Under the pieces are notes generated by a model that was not told the DNA's origin, did not search any database, and saw nothing but the letters and a program-made list of their open reading frames with translations. From an uncultured Sphingosinicella sp. (lineage in GTDB: Bacteria; Pseudomonadota; Alphaproteobacteria; Sphingomonadales; Sphingomonadaceae): a stretch of DNA of 59,894 bases. Positions 1-8,750 of this stretch are shown here, piece by piece. A program made the position numbers and the translations under genes. Every line of letters starts with the position of its first letter. The stretch's first letter is position 1. Location of the stretch: the NCBI RefSeq assembly GCF_902806315.1, contig NZ_CADCWD010000058.1:1-59894 (forward strand), given 5' to 3'.

Positions 1-1
1 G

Positions 2-382
2 GCGCCGCCCCAGCAGCCGCTCGGCGGCCCTTCCGCACCTGCCGCAGGAGCAGCTGCAACAGGTCCCGTCGTCCTCACCGCGGTCAGCGACGTCTGGGTG
101 CGGGTCTACAATGCAGACGGTGGTCCTTCCTTGCTGCAACGTCAGATGAAGGCGGGTGAAACCTTCGAAGTGCCCGCAACGGCGGAGCGTCCCCTGATCC
201 GCACCGCGCGCGCCGAGGCCCTGCGCGTGCGGGTGGGCAACAGCGATTTGCCCCGGCTCGCCCCCCCGGGTGCGGTGAGCGGCCTCAGCCTTCGCGCCCA
301 GGATCTGCTCGGCGGCGGCGGACAGGCTGCATCGCCACCTGCGGCACCAACGACACAGGCACCGGCTCCTTTGACCGAATAG
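2..382 (+). CDS. RodZ-like cytoskeletal protein, C-terminal part (5' truncated)
   Basis: The window opens inside this gene; only about 126 C-terminal residues are present. A Pro/Ala/Gly linker leads into a compact beta-rich domain (VVLTAVSDVWVRVYN... to about LRAQDLL) that matches the DUF4115 periplasmic domain found at the end of RodZ. It is followed by a disordered Pro/Ala/Thr tail. RodZ proteins have an N-terminal HTH and one membrane helix and link MreB to cell-wall synthesis; those parts lie outside the window, so the assignment rests on the C-terminal domain alone. The TPR gene downstream on the same strand starts 71 bases later and may be co-transcribed. Confidence 0.6.
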   Translation, partial: APPQQPLGGPSAPAAGAAATGPVVLTAVSDVWVRVYNADGGPSLLQRQMKAGETFEVPATAERPLIRTARAEALRVRVGNSDLPRLAPPGAVSGLSLRAQDLLGGGGQAASPPAAPTTQAPAPLTE

Positions 383-453
383 AGGCTTAGCCTCTGGCAG
401 CCGCCGCTCCGATCATGTTATGCTTCCCCTTCTAGCGTATCGGGGGATTGTTC

Positions 454-1308
454 ATGCGTTTTCAGGCTCTTCTCGCCCTGCTCATGGTCGCAACGGCGAT
501 GCCGGCCGCAGCCCAGCCGCAGCCCACCCCGGACAAGCGGATCAAGAAGCTCGAAGACGAAATGCGCGCCGTGCAGCGCAAGGTGTTTCCGGGCGCGGGT
601 CGTCAGGCGATCCTGGAGCCGGAAATCGGCGGTCCGCAAGCGCCCGCTACCCCGGCTGGTGTTCCAGCGGGGAGTGCCGTCGCGGACCTCACGGCTCGCA
701 TCGATGCGCTCGAGGCCCAGCTCGCGCGCCTTACCGGTCAGGCCGAGGAGAGCGCGTTCAAGCTTCGTCAGTATGAGCAACAGGTCACCGCGCTGAGGGC
801 CGAAGCCGAGGCTCGCCAGAGCGCTCCTGTGCCGGCTGCAGCGCCGCTCGCTGCCGAGCAGGCGCCGCCGCAGCAAGCCGCGCTCGCCGCCGCGCCTGCG
901 CCGGTCTCCTCCTCCGGCGACCCGGCCGAAGACGCCTACCTCGCCGGCTTCCGCCTGTGGGAGCAGGGTCGTTTCGCTGAGGCGCACAAGACGCTGGAAG
1001 CGATGGCAGTCCAACACCCCAACCATCGCCGCGCCAGCTGGGCCCGCAATCTCGCCGGCCGCGCGCTCCTTGACGACGGCAAGGCGACGGCCGCCGCCAA
1101 GGCCTTGTTCGCCAATTACGAAGCCGATCCGAAGGGCGAGCGCGCTCCCGACAGCCTCTTCTACCTCGGCGACGCGCTGGTGAAGCTCAAGAAAACCGCG
1201 GAAGCCTGCAAAGTGTACGACGAACTGCAGGGGGTCTACGGCTCCAAGCTGAGCGGCACGATCAAGGGCGGACTGCCCAAGGCGCGCGCCGCGGCAGGCT
1301 GCCTGTAA
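454..1308 (+). CDS. Periplasmic TPR protein, CpoB/YbgF-like
   Basis: This 284-residue protein has a signal peptide at 1-20 (cleavage near AAA-QPQ). A heptad-like coiled coil lies at about 77-123 and a Pro/Ala linker at 124-157. The C-terminal helical region from 158 to the end reads as TPR repeats (DAYLAGFRLWEQGRFAEA..., DSLFYLGDALVKLKK...). This is the layout of CpoB/YbgF, which coordinates Tol-Pal with peptidoglycan synthesis in the periplasm. It is not next to tol-pal here, so the exact partner is unknown. The ATG at 454 is preferred over an in-frame TTG six bases upstream because it opens a clean signal peptide. Confidence 0.75.
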   Translation: MRFQALLALLMVATAMPAAAQPQPTPDKRIKKLEDEMRAVQRKVFPGAGRQAILEPEIGGPQAPATPAGVPAGSAVADLTARIDALEAQLARLTGQAEESAFKLRQYEQQVTALRAEAEARQSAPVPAAAPLAAEQAPPQQAALAAAPAPVSSSGDPAEDAYLAGFRLWEQGRFAEAHKTLEAMAVQHPNHRRASWARNLAGRALLDDGKATAAAKALFANYEADPKGERAPDSLFYLGDALVKLKKTAEACKVYDELQGVYGSKLSGTIKGGLPKARAAAGCL

Positions 1309-1458
1309 GCGGCGAGCAGCCCTGGGGCAGCAGCTCCGGAGCCACTGCAGAGCCGATACAAGTTGCGACCAATCAGGCTGCTCGCTGACGAATCTCTGCG
1401 ACAAGCACGGCCTATCTCCTCTTCAACGCCGATAAAGGCGTCGAACAGGAGCAAGCAC

Positions 1459-1782
1459 ATGAAGAAGATCATTCTCGCAGTCACTGCCACCGCCGCCGCC
1501 CTGGTCGGCGTCGCCGGTCCGGCTCAGGCCCAGTCGTGGCAGTCCATCAACCAGCGCCAGGCGAACCTGTATCATCGCATCGACCAGGGCATCCGGACCG
1601 GCGCCCTCAACCGTAACGAAGCGATCCGCCTGCGTAGCCGCTTTGCGACGCTGCAACGGCTCGAAAGCCACTACCGGCGCGGCGGCCTCACCTTGAGCGA
1701 ACGCCGTGACCTCGACCAGCGCTTCACCACGCTGAGCCGGAGCATCCGGGTTCAGAAGCAGGATCGCCAGGTTCGCCGCTAA
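1459..1782 (+). CDS. Small secreted helical protein of unknown function
   Basis: This 107-residue protein starts at ATG 1459 with an AGGAG ribosome-binding site at 1446-1450. It has a clear signal peptide (MKKIILAV... to about residue 24, AQA). The mature part is short, basic and helical, rich in Arg, Gln and Leu (QRQANLYHRIDQGI, LSERRDLDQRF), without cysteines. I do not recognise a named family; the spacing of hydrophobic residues suggests a small helical bundle in the periplasm. A strong terminator follows the stop directly, so it ends its transcription unit. Confidence 0.75.
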   Translation: MKKIILAVTATAAALVGVAGPAQAQSWQSINQRQANLYHRIDQGIRTGALNRNEAIRLRSRFATLQRLESHYRRGGLTLSERRDLDQRFTTLSRSIRVQKQDRQVRR

Positions 1783-1791
1783 TCCGACCAA

Positions 1792-1825
1792 GGGGGGCGC
1801 TTTCCTTGAAAGCGCCCCCCTTTTT
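1792..1825 (+). terminator. Rho-independent terminator
   Basis: A perfect 13-bp stem (1792-1804 with 1808-1820, loop CTT) is followed by five T. It lies ten bases after the stop of the small secreted protein and just before the convergent membrane-protein gene. Confidence 0.9.
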
Positions 1826-1829
1826 CTTC

Positions 1830-2339
1830 TCAGAAGATCTTGTCGAGCAGGATCCAGACGCAGCCCAGGCCGGTGATGAGCCCGCCCGCCAGCGTCAGCC
1901 TGCCGGCATGCTCGACCAGCCTCGTCTGCGCATCGACGGAAGCGATATATGCCGCAAGCAATCGCTGGGCGAGCGCCGTCGGGTTCTCCTCGATGCCTTC
2001 CGTCGAAAACTCCTCCCCGATCAGCACCGCCTTCACGCACAGCCATGACGAGGCTGCGAGCACGGCCATTCCGACCGCGATCACCAGCGCCTCGAGCGGC
2101 TGGCTCGGCGCGTCGAGGCTGAGCGGCGCGCCTGGCGAGGCGGTGAGCGGGTTGATGCCGGCGGTGATCAACAGCGCGTCAAAGGCAAGCAGGGCACCGA
2201 TCCGGATCGAGAGATCGAGGTCCTTATGCTGCGCATATTGCAGGTCGGCGAGGAAGGCCGGATCGGGCGCCCCGCCGCGGATCGCCTGAAAGGCGCGCAG
2301 CATGGTGCGCGTGGAAGTTTGGCGGCGGCGCAGCGGCAT
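1830..2339 (-). CDS. Membrane protein resembling the Pycsar effector (PycTM) architecture
   Basis: This 169-residue protein has three likely membrane segments at about 45-64, 85-108 and 148-167. Before the first is a charged amphipathic helix (ADLQYAQHKDLDLSIR), and a second amphipathic helix (AYIASVDAQTRLVEHAGR) precedes the last. That arrangement resembles the DUF5706/PycTM family, whose defence members are membrane effectors gated by cyclic pyrimidines. No nucleotide cyclase gene adjoins it, so a defence role is only a possibility. An alternative start is the ATG at 2303. It lies 82 bases downstream of the racemase gene on the same strand and could share its transcript. Confidence 0.55.
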   Translation of the reverse strand: MPLRRRQTSTRTMLRAFQAIRGGAPDPAFLADLQYAQHKDLDLSIRIGALLAFDALLITAGINPLTASPGAPLSLDAPSQPLEALVIAVGMAVLAASSWLCVKAVLIGEEFSTEGIEENPTALAQRLLAAYIASVDAQTRLVEHAGRLTLAGGLITGLGCVWILLDKIF

Positions 2340-2421
2340 GCGCGCGCCTTTGCCACGACCGGCGAGATCAGGCGAGGCCGATCTCGCCCCGCACCTTGCA
2401 CTCGGCGCGCTGCCCCGTGGA

Positions 2422-3168
2422 TCAGGCGTGCTCCGCCTCTTGAACCTCGACCTTCGCCTCGTCGGCCTTCGCAGCAGGCTCGGTGATGATCCACTCGACC
2501 GCGGCCTGGGCGTGCAGCGCGGTGGTGTCGTAGACCGGAAGCACGTTGGCCACAGGGTCGACCAGCAGCACCAGTTCGGTGCAGCCCAGGATCACCGCCT
2601 GCTGCCGCGCCTGACCCATGACGGTGAGGCAGGTCTTGAGCGTGCGGCCGGAGACTCGCGAAACGTGGCCGCGCACCAGTTCCTCGAAGATGATGCGATC
2701 GATTTCCTTGGCGGTGCCGGGATCGGGCACTGAGACGGAGATGCCATGCGCTTCCACCCGCTCGCGCAGGAACGGCTCGGCCATGGTGTGGCGCGTGCCG
2801 ATGAGGCCGGTGCGCTTGACGCCGTCCCTCACCATCTTGGCGGCGGTCACGTCGGCGATGTGGAGCACCTCGATCCCGACCGCATCGGCGACCTGGTCGT
2901 AGAGTTTGTGGGCGGTGTTGCTGCACAGGATCAGGCCCTCCGCCCCCGCATCCTCCAACCGCTTGGCGGAGTCGGTCAGCACCTCGGCAACGGCGTCCCA
3001 GTCGCCGATCGTCTGCAAGTGGCTGAACTTCGCAAAATCGAGGCTCTCGATCAGCAGCGGCGGCGATGCCAGCGGGCCTTTCCTCCTGATCACGCCTTTG
3101 TTGATCTGCTCGTAATACATGGCGGTCGAGACCCAGCTCATCCCGCCGATCATTCCCAGTTTGCGCAC
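2422..3168 (-). CDS. Aspartate/glutamate racemase family protein
   Basis: This 248-residue protein begins MRKLGMIGGMSWVST, the typical N-terminus of the Asp/Glu racemase family (RacX/YgeA type). Both catalytic cysteines are visible: C82 in LCSNTAH and C196 in LGCTEL. These PLP-independent enzymes interconvert L- and D-amino acids by two-base chemistry in the cytosol. The substrate (Asp, Glu or another amino acid) cannot be read from the sequence. A charged tail after about 232 (EPAAKADEAKVEVQEAEHA) is extra to the fold. The gene lies downstream of pnt on the same strand but behind a likely terminator. Confidence 0.85.
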   Translation of the reverse strand: MRKLGMIGGMSWVSTAMYYEQINKGVIRRKGPLASPPLLIESLDFAKFSHLQTIGDWDAVAEVLTDSAKRLEDAGAEGLILCSNTAHKLYDQVADAVGIEVLHIADVTAAKMVRDGVKRTGLIGTRHTMAEPFLRERVEAHGISVSVPDPGTAKEIDRIIFEELVRGHVSRVSGRTLKTCLTVMGQARQQAVILGCTELVLLVDPVANVLPVYDTTALHAQAAVEWIITEPAAKADEAKVEVQEAEHA

Positions 3169-3250
3169 AACCCCACCTCGCTCCGCTTAAGCCCACACCC
3201 GATGACTCGGATGCCCCGAGCCTCCAGCCTAACACCCGCTCCCATTGGTT

Positions 3251-3291
3251 AAAGGCCGCCGGACGAAGTTACCCACCGCTTTTTCGCGGCC
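3251..3291 (-). terminator. Probable terminator of the pnt operon
   Basis: On the minus strand a GGCCGC/GCGGCC stem (3286-3291 with 3254-3259) encloses a smaller CCGC/GCGG hairpin and is followed by TTT. It lies just after the pntB stop. The loop is long, so confidence is moderate. Confidence 0.45.
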
Positions 3292-3299
3292 GGACAGGG

Positions 3300-4712
3300 T
3301 CACCCCATATTCTTGACGATTTCCTCGACCATCTTCTTGGCATCGGCGAGAAGCATCATCGTGTTGTCCCTGAAGAACAATTCGTTCTCCACCCCGGCAT
3401 AGCCGGCGCCGCCCATCGAGCGTTTGATGAACAGCACCGTCTTCGCTTTCTCCACATCGAGCACAGGCATGCCATAGATTGGCGACGACTTGTCGGTTTT
3501 GGCGGACGGGTTGGTGACATCGTTGGCACCGATCACGAAGGCGACGTCGGAACGGGCGAATTCGGAGTTGATGTCCTCCAGCTCGAACACCTTGTCGTAA
3601 TCGACATTGGCTTCGGCCAGCAGCACGTTCATGTGGCCGGGCATGCGGCCAGCGACCGGGTGGATCGCATATTTAACGCTGACCCCTTCCCTCTCGAGCA
3701 GGTCGCCCATTTCGCGAAGCGCGTGCTGGGCCTGGGCGACGGCCATGCCGTAGCCGGGGACGATGATGACCTGTTCGGCCTGCTTCATCAGGAAAGCCGC
3801 ATCTTCCGCCGAGCCGCGCTTGTAGGGGCGGTCGAGGGCGGGTCCGCCGGGCCCGGCAATCGCATCGCCGCCGAAGCCGCCAGCGATCACGGAAATGAAG
3901 CTGCGGTTCATCGCCCGGCACATGATGTAGCTGAGGATGGCGCCCGAGGAGCCGACGAGCGCGCCGGTGATGATCATGGCGCTGTTGCCGAGCGTGAATC
4001 CCATCGCCGCTGCCGCCCATCCGGAATAGCTGTTCAGCATCGACACCACGACCGGCATGTCGGCGCCGCCGATCGGGATGATGAGCAGGAAGCCGATCAG
4101 GAAGGAGAGCGCGGTGACGGTCCAGAACACCCAGCCCGACTGGTCGGTGACGAAATAGGCGATGAGGCCGAGAATGGCGGCCAGGATGCCCAGGTTGATG
4201 ACGTGGCGGCCGGGCAGCATGATCGGCTTGCCGGACATGTTGCCGTTGAGCTTCAGGAACGCGATCACCGATCCGGAAAAGGTGATGGCACCAATCGCCA
4301 TGCCCAGGCCCATCTCGACCCGGCTGACCTGGAGGATTTCACCGTCGGCTCCGAGGATGCCGAAGGCACCCGGGTTGAGATAGGCGGCCGCCGCAACGAG
4401 CACCGCCGCCATGCCGACCAGGCTGTGAAAGGCGGCGACGAGCTGAGGCATCGCCGTCATCGCGATCCGCCGCGCAGTCAGGAACCCGATCGCCGCGCCG
4501 ATCGCGATCGCGATGACGATCTCCGGCAGGCTGGCGATGTCGTGCATGACGAGGGTCGTCACCACGGCAATAGCCATGCCGATCATGCCCATGCGATTGC
4601 CACGCCGCGAGCTTTCCGGGCTGGAGAGCCCGCGCAGCGCGAGAATGAACAAGGCGCCCGCGATCAGATAGGCGAGCGGCACCCAGGCCGGCGTGTCCGC
4701 GACCTCGTGCAT
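3300..4712 (-). CDS. pntB: NAD(P) transhydrogenase, beta subunit
   Basis: This 470-residue integral membrane subunit drives NADP+ reduction by NADH using the proton gradient. The first 270 residues hold a series of hydrophobic helices with the family's Gly-rich turns. The C-terminal NADP(H)-binding domain III has the fingerprint PGYGMAVAQAQHALREM and the later FVIGANDVTNP. The ATG at 4712 shares its A with the TGA of the upstream pnt subunit (TGATG), so an in-frame TTG just before it is unlikely to be the start. It is the last gene of a five-gene coupled operon. Confidence 0.97.
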   Translation of the reverse strand: MHEVADTPAWVPLAYLIAGALFILALRGLSSPESSRRGNRMGMIGMAIAVVTTLVMHDIASLPEIVIAIAIGAAIGFLTARRIAMTAMPQLVAAFHSLVGMAAVLVAAAAYLNPGAFGILGADGEILQVSRVEMGLGMAIGAITFSGSVIAFLKLNGNMSGKPIMLPGRHVINLGILAAILGLIAYFVTDQSGWVFWTVTALSFLIGFLLIIPIGGADMPVVVSMLNSYSGWAAAAMGFTLGNSAMIITGALVGSSGAILSYIMCRAMNRSFISVIAGGFGGDAIAGPGGPALDRPYKRGSAEDAAFLMKQAEQVIIVPGYGMAVAQAQHALREMGDLLEREGVSVKYAIHPVAGRMPGHMNVLLAEANVDYDKVFELEDINSEFARSDVAFVIGANDVTNPSAKTDKSSPIYGMPVLDVEKAKTVLFIKRSMGGAGYAGVENELFFRDNTMMLLADAKKMVEEIVKNMG

Positions 4713-4996
4713 CAACGCCGCTCCTTCTTCTTATACATTGCCAGCATGCGCTCGGTGACGGCGAACCCGCCGAAGATGTTGACGCTCGCCAGCACCACCG
4801 CGATCAGCCCGAGCCACTTGGCGGCGGCGGACCCCGCTTCGGCGGAAGCGATCAGCGCGCCCACGATGATCACCGACGAAATGGCGTTGGTGACCGCCAT
4901 CAGCGGCGTGTGCAGCGCCGGCGTCACTCCCCAAACCACGAAATAGCCGACGAAGCAGGCCAGCACGAAGATCGACAGGATCGAGATGAAGTCCAT
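4712..4996 (-). CDS. pntAB: NAD(P) transhydrogenase, alpha subunit part 2 (membrane)
   Basis: This 94-residue protein holds three membrane helices (IFVLACFVGYFVVWGV; AISSVIIVGALIA; LGLIAVVLASVNIFGGFAVT) and a basic tail. It matches the stand-alone membrane part of the alpha subunit in alphaproteobacteria, where PntA is split in two. It forms the proton channel with PntB. Start ATG 4996 overlaps the stop of the upstream lipoprotein gene by one base (TGATG), and its own stop overlaps the pntB start the same way, so translation is probably coupled on both sides. Confidence 0.95.
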   Translation of the reverse strand: MDFISILSIFVLACFVGYFVVWGVTPALHTPLMAVTNAISSVIIVGALIASAEAGSAAAKWLGLIAVVLASVNIFGGFAVTERMLAMYKKKERR

Positions 4997-5427
4997 CAGC
5001 CGGCGCTCCAATAATCCTTGGGATAGAGCCTCAGCTCCAGCATGCGCAGCAGTTGGGCGTGCTGGCGGTGCCAGCGGTCCTCCCTGAAAGTGGGGCAGCC
5101 CTCCCGCCCGACGCGCAACGGTCCATGCTCCTGAAGCGCCTCGGGGCCGTAGCGGGTCTCCAGAGCGTTCGCGATCCACGCCTCGCGCGCGCTGAACTGG
5201 GTGCGCCACAGATCGTCAACTTCGGCGGGGTTCCGGCCCCAGCAGAGCACGTCCTGCTCGCGAGCAATCTCGCCCGCGGTGCGCATCGCGGAGTATACAG
5301 AGAGATCAGGCGCCCGGCTCCAGCCGGTCCCGACCGCAGGCGGCGGCGGCGTGCTTGGCGCGGCGCAGGCGCCGAGCAGCGTGAGCGAGGCGGCGAGCGC
5401 CAGCGAAGCGAGCCCCCGGCTTTGCAT
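4996..5427 (-). CDS. Lipoprotein embedded in the pnt operon
   Basis: This 143-residue protein has a lipoprotein signal peptide with lipobox LGAC (C21). A short Pro-rich linker and a helical, charged domain with several Trp and Arg follow (AREQDVLCWGRNPAEVDD, RYGPEALQEHG, RWHRQHAQLLRML). I do not recognise the family. It is expected to be anchored to a membrane and to face the periplasm. It is joined by TGATG overlaps to the PH-domain gene upstream and pntAB downstream, so its production is tied to the transhydrogenase. Function unknown. Confidence 0.8.
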   Translation of the reverse strand: MQSRGLASLALAASLTLLGACAAPSTPPPPAVGTGWSRAPDLSVYSAMRTAGEIAREQDVLCWGRNPAEVDDLWRTQFSAREAWIANALETRYGPEALQEHGPLRVGREGCPTFREDRWHRQHAQLLRMLELRLYPKDYWSAG

Positions 5428-5795
5428 CAGCGCTTCGCCAGCACCTGTTGCGCCAGCAGCCGCAGAATCGCCTGCGGATCGGCGTTGCGGGAAACCTTGA
5501 CGCTGATCGGCGTGGCGAGGCTCGAAACCCAGATGTTCAGATCGCTGTCGAGGTCGAGTGTGCCCGCGCTTTCGACCGAGAAGCGCGTGATCGACCGATA
5601 GGGTATGCTCTGAACCGAGGTTTTCGATCCGGTCAGCCCCTGCACGTCGACCAGCACAAATCTCAAGTCCGTCAGGAAAGCCGTGTCCCGCACCGCCTTG
5701 AATGCAGCAAGCACGCGCTCACCCTCAATCAGGATAGGACCGTAACTGCGCTCGATCTCCGCTGGATCGATCTCATGTGCGCTCAATATGCCCAT
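5427..5795 (-). CDS. PH-domain protein embedded in the pnt operon
   Basis: This 122-residue protein resembles the short bacterial PH-domain family: an N-terminal helix, then alternating strands (GERVLAAFKAVRDTAFLTDLRFVLVDVQG, SVQSIPYRSITRFSVES, LDLDSDLNIWVS) and a C-terminal helix (PQAILRLLAQQVLAKR). No signal peptide or membrane helix is visible, so it is probably cytosolic or at the inner face. It starts 13 bases after the pntAA stop and its own stop overlaps the next ATG by one base. Bacterial PH-domain proteins are often hypothetical; a link to the transhydrogenase is inferred only from gene order. Confidence 0.75.
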   Translation of the reverse strand: MGILSAHEIDPAEIERSYGPILIEGERVLAAFKAVRDTAFLTDLRFVLVDVQGLTGSKTSVQSIPYRSITRFSVESAGTLDLDSDLNIWVSSLATPISVKVSRNADPQAILRLLAQQVLAKR

Positions 5796-5808
5796 TTCAG
5801 CCTCCTGT

Positions 5809-6939
5809 TCAGCCGGCCAGCAGCCGCTGGTTCACCACCTGCCCGCCACGTGTCAGGCGGACACCGGCCACGATCTCGTCATCATCCGGCAGCACCGGGC
5901 GCTTGGCCTCCTTGTCCCAGAAGGCGGAGAGGAAGTTGTACAGGTTGCGGGCGTAGAGCGCGGAGGAATCGGCGGCGAGCCGGCTTGCGACATTGCGGTG
6001 CCCGACGATGCGGACGCCGTGGCGCTCGACCACCGCACCGAGAACCGCGCCCTCGACATTGCCGCCCTGCTCCACCGCAAGGTCCACGATCACGCTGCCC
6101 GGCCGCATCGAGGCGATCTGCGCGTCCGAGATCAGCCGCGGCGCCGGCCGGCCCGGTATAAGCGCGGTGGTGATGACAATGTCCTGCTTGGCGATGTGGC
6201 TAGAGACGAGCTCGGCCTGGGCAGCCTTATATTCGTCCGACATCTCGGTCGCGTAACCGCCGCTGCCCTCGCCTTCGATGCCGGCGACGTTCTGGACGAA
6301 AATCGCTTTCGCACCGAGGCTCTCGATCTGCTCTTTGGTCGCGGCGCGCACGTCGGTGGCCGAGACGATCGCGCCCAGGCGCCGCGCCGTCGCGATCGCC
6401 TGGAGGCCGGCAACGCCAACCCCCATGATGAAGACCCGCGCCGCGGCGATCGTGCCGGCCGCCGTCATCATCATCGGAAAGGCGCGGCCATATTCCGCGG
6501 CGGCATCAAGCACCGCCTTGTAGCCGCCGAGATTGGCCTGGCTGGAAAGCACGTCCATCGACTGGGCGCGGGTGATGCGCGGCATGAACTCCATCGCCAG
6601 CGCCTCGACACCCGCCTGCGCATAGCCGTCGACGCGCTCGCGGTAGCCGAACGGGTTCAGCGCGGCGATGACGAGCGCGCCCGGAGCCAGGCCGTTGAGG
6701 CTCGCCGGGTCCGGTCCCTGGACGCCGAACACCGCTTCCGCCCCGCCGAGCACCTGCTCGCGCGGCCCGACCAGCGCTCCGGCGCTCACATAATCCGCAT
6801 CCGAGATCGAAGCGGCCTCGCCGGCCCCGGTCTCGACCGCCATGCTGGCGCCGAGCGCGATGAATTTCTTGACTGTTTCAGGGGTGGCGGAAACGCGCCG
6901 CTCGCCGTCTGCCGTTTCCTTGAGGACCGCGATCTTCAC
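5809..6939 (-). CDS. pntAA: NAD(P) transhydrogenase, alpha subunit part 1 (NAD-binding)
   Basis: This 376-residue soluble subunit carries domain I, which binds NAD(H). It opens MKIAVLKETADGERRVSATP, typical of the alanine dehydrogenase/PntA family. The second Rossmann half has the nucleotide fingerprint GVGVAGLQAIATARRLGAIV followed by the acidic ATDVR. No membrane helices are present, in keeping with the split alphaproteobacterial arrangement where the membrane part is pntAB. The gene sits 13 bases downstream of the small oxidase subunit IV gene and upstream of two non-pnt genes. Confidence 0.96.
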   Translation of the reverse strand: MKIAVLKETADGERRVSATPETVKKFIALGASMAVETGAGEAASISDADYVSAGALVGPREQVLGGAEAVFGVQGPDPASLNGLAPGALVIAALNPFGYRERVDGYAQAGVEALAMEFMPRITRAQSMDVLSSQANLGGYKAVLDAAAEYGRAFPMMMTAAGTIAAARVFIMGVGVAGLQAIATARRLGAIVSATDVRAATKEQIESLGAKAIFVQNVAGIEGEGSGGYATEMSDEYKAAQAELVSSHIAKQDIVITTALIPGRPAPRLISDAQIASMRPGSVIVDLAVEQGGNVEGAVLGAVVERHGVRIVGHRNVASRLAADSSALYARNLYNFLSAFWDKEAKRPVLPDDDEIVAGVRLTRGGQVVNQRLLAG

Positions 6940-6952
6940 CCCGCGGCCGCTG

Positions 6953-7090
6953 TCAGGAAGCGATGATGATGACGACGATCGCCGTCACGATGAAGCTGAT
7001 GATCGTGCCCCACTTCATCATCCACGCGAAGGACGAATAGCTTTTCACATGCGCCTGTACGTCGGCTTGAACTTCGCGGTCGCTCGCCAT
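6953..7090 (-). CDS. aa3-type cytochrome c oxidase subunit IV family microprotein
   Basis: A 45-residue protein reads MASDREVQADVQAHVKSYSS, then a FAWMMKWGT turn and one membrane helix ending IVVIIIAS. A polar N-terminus with H-x3-Y followed by F-x2-MMKWG and a single helix is the pattern of the alphaproteobacterial aa3 oxidase subunit IV family. It is expected in the inner membrane. It lies 13 bases upstream of pntAA and is likely the first gene of that operon, although no oxidase core genes are in the window. Confidence 0.8.
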   Translation of the reverse strand: MASDREVQADVQAHVKSYSSFAWMMKWGTIISFIVTAIVVIIIAS

Positions 7091-7261
7091 TCGATCCTCT
7101 TATCGTCTCCTGCGACACGTTCCTTATCAAGCGCGCGGGCAGGAGGAAAGCTTGGGAAAGCCTTTTCGGCAACGGCAGACGGGACAAGGCTTGCAAGCTA
7201 CCTTAAGTGCAATTTTACCGAATGCGGATAATTGCGTGTAGCCAAGCGTAAAGGGGCAAGC

Positions 7262-8717
<1,456 letters not shown>

Positions 8718-8719
<2 letters not shown>

Positions 8720-8742
8720 GGCCGCCCGATACCGGCCTCTTT
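8718..8742 (+). terminator. Hairpin terminator after the sigma-54 regulator
   Basis: A 7-bp stem GAGGCCG (8718-8724) with CGGCCTC (8733-8739) is followed by TTT. It overlaps an alternative hairpin GCGGCC-TGA-GGCCGC whose loop is the stop codon itself (8711-8725). The T-run is short, so the terminator call is moderate. Confidence 0.45.
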
Positions 8743-8750
8743 ACTGCGCT

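Noticed and set aside
3633-4946. A 437-residue reading frame on the plus strand
   Set aside because: It is antisense to pntB, rich in Asp, Arg and His as expected from the opposite strand of a GC-rich gene, and has no ribosome-binding site.
5788-6966. A 392-residue reading frame on the plus strand
   Set aside because: Antisense to pntAA; composition is that of a shadow frame.
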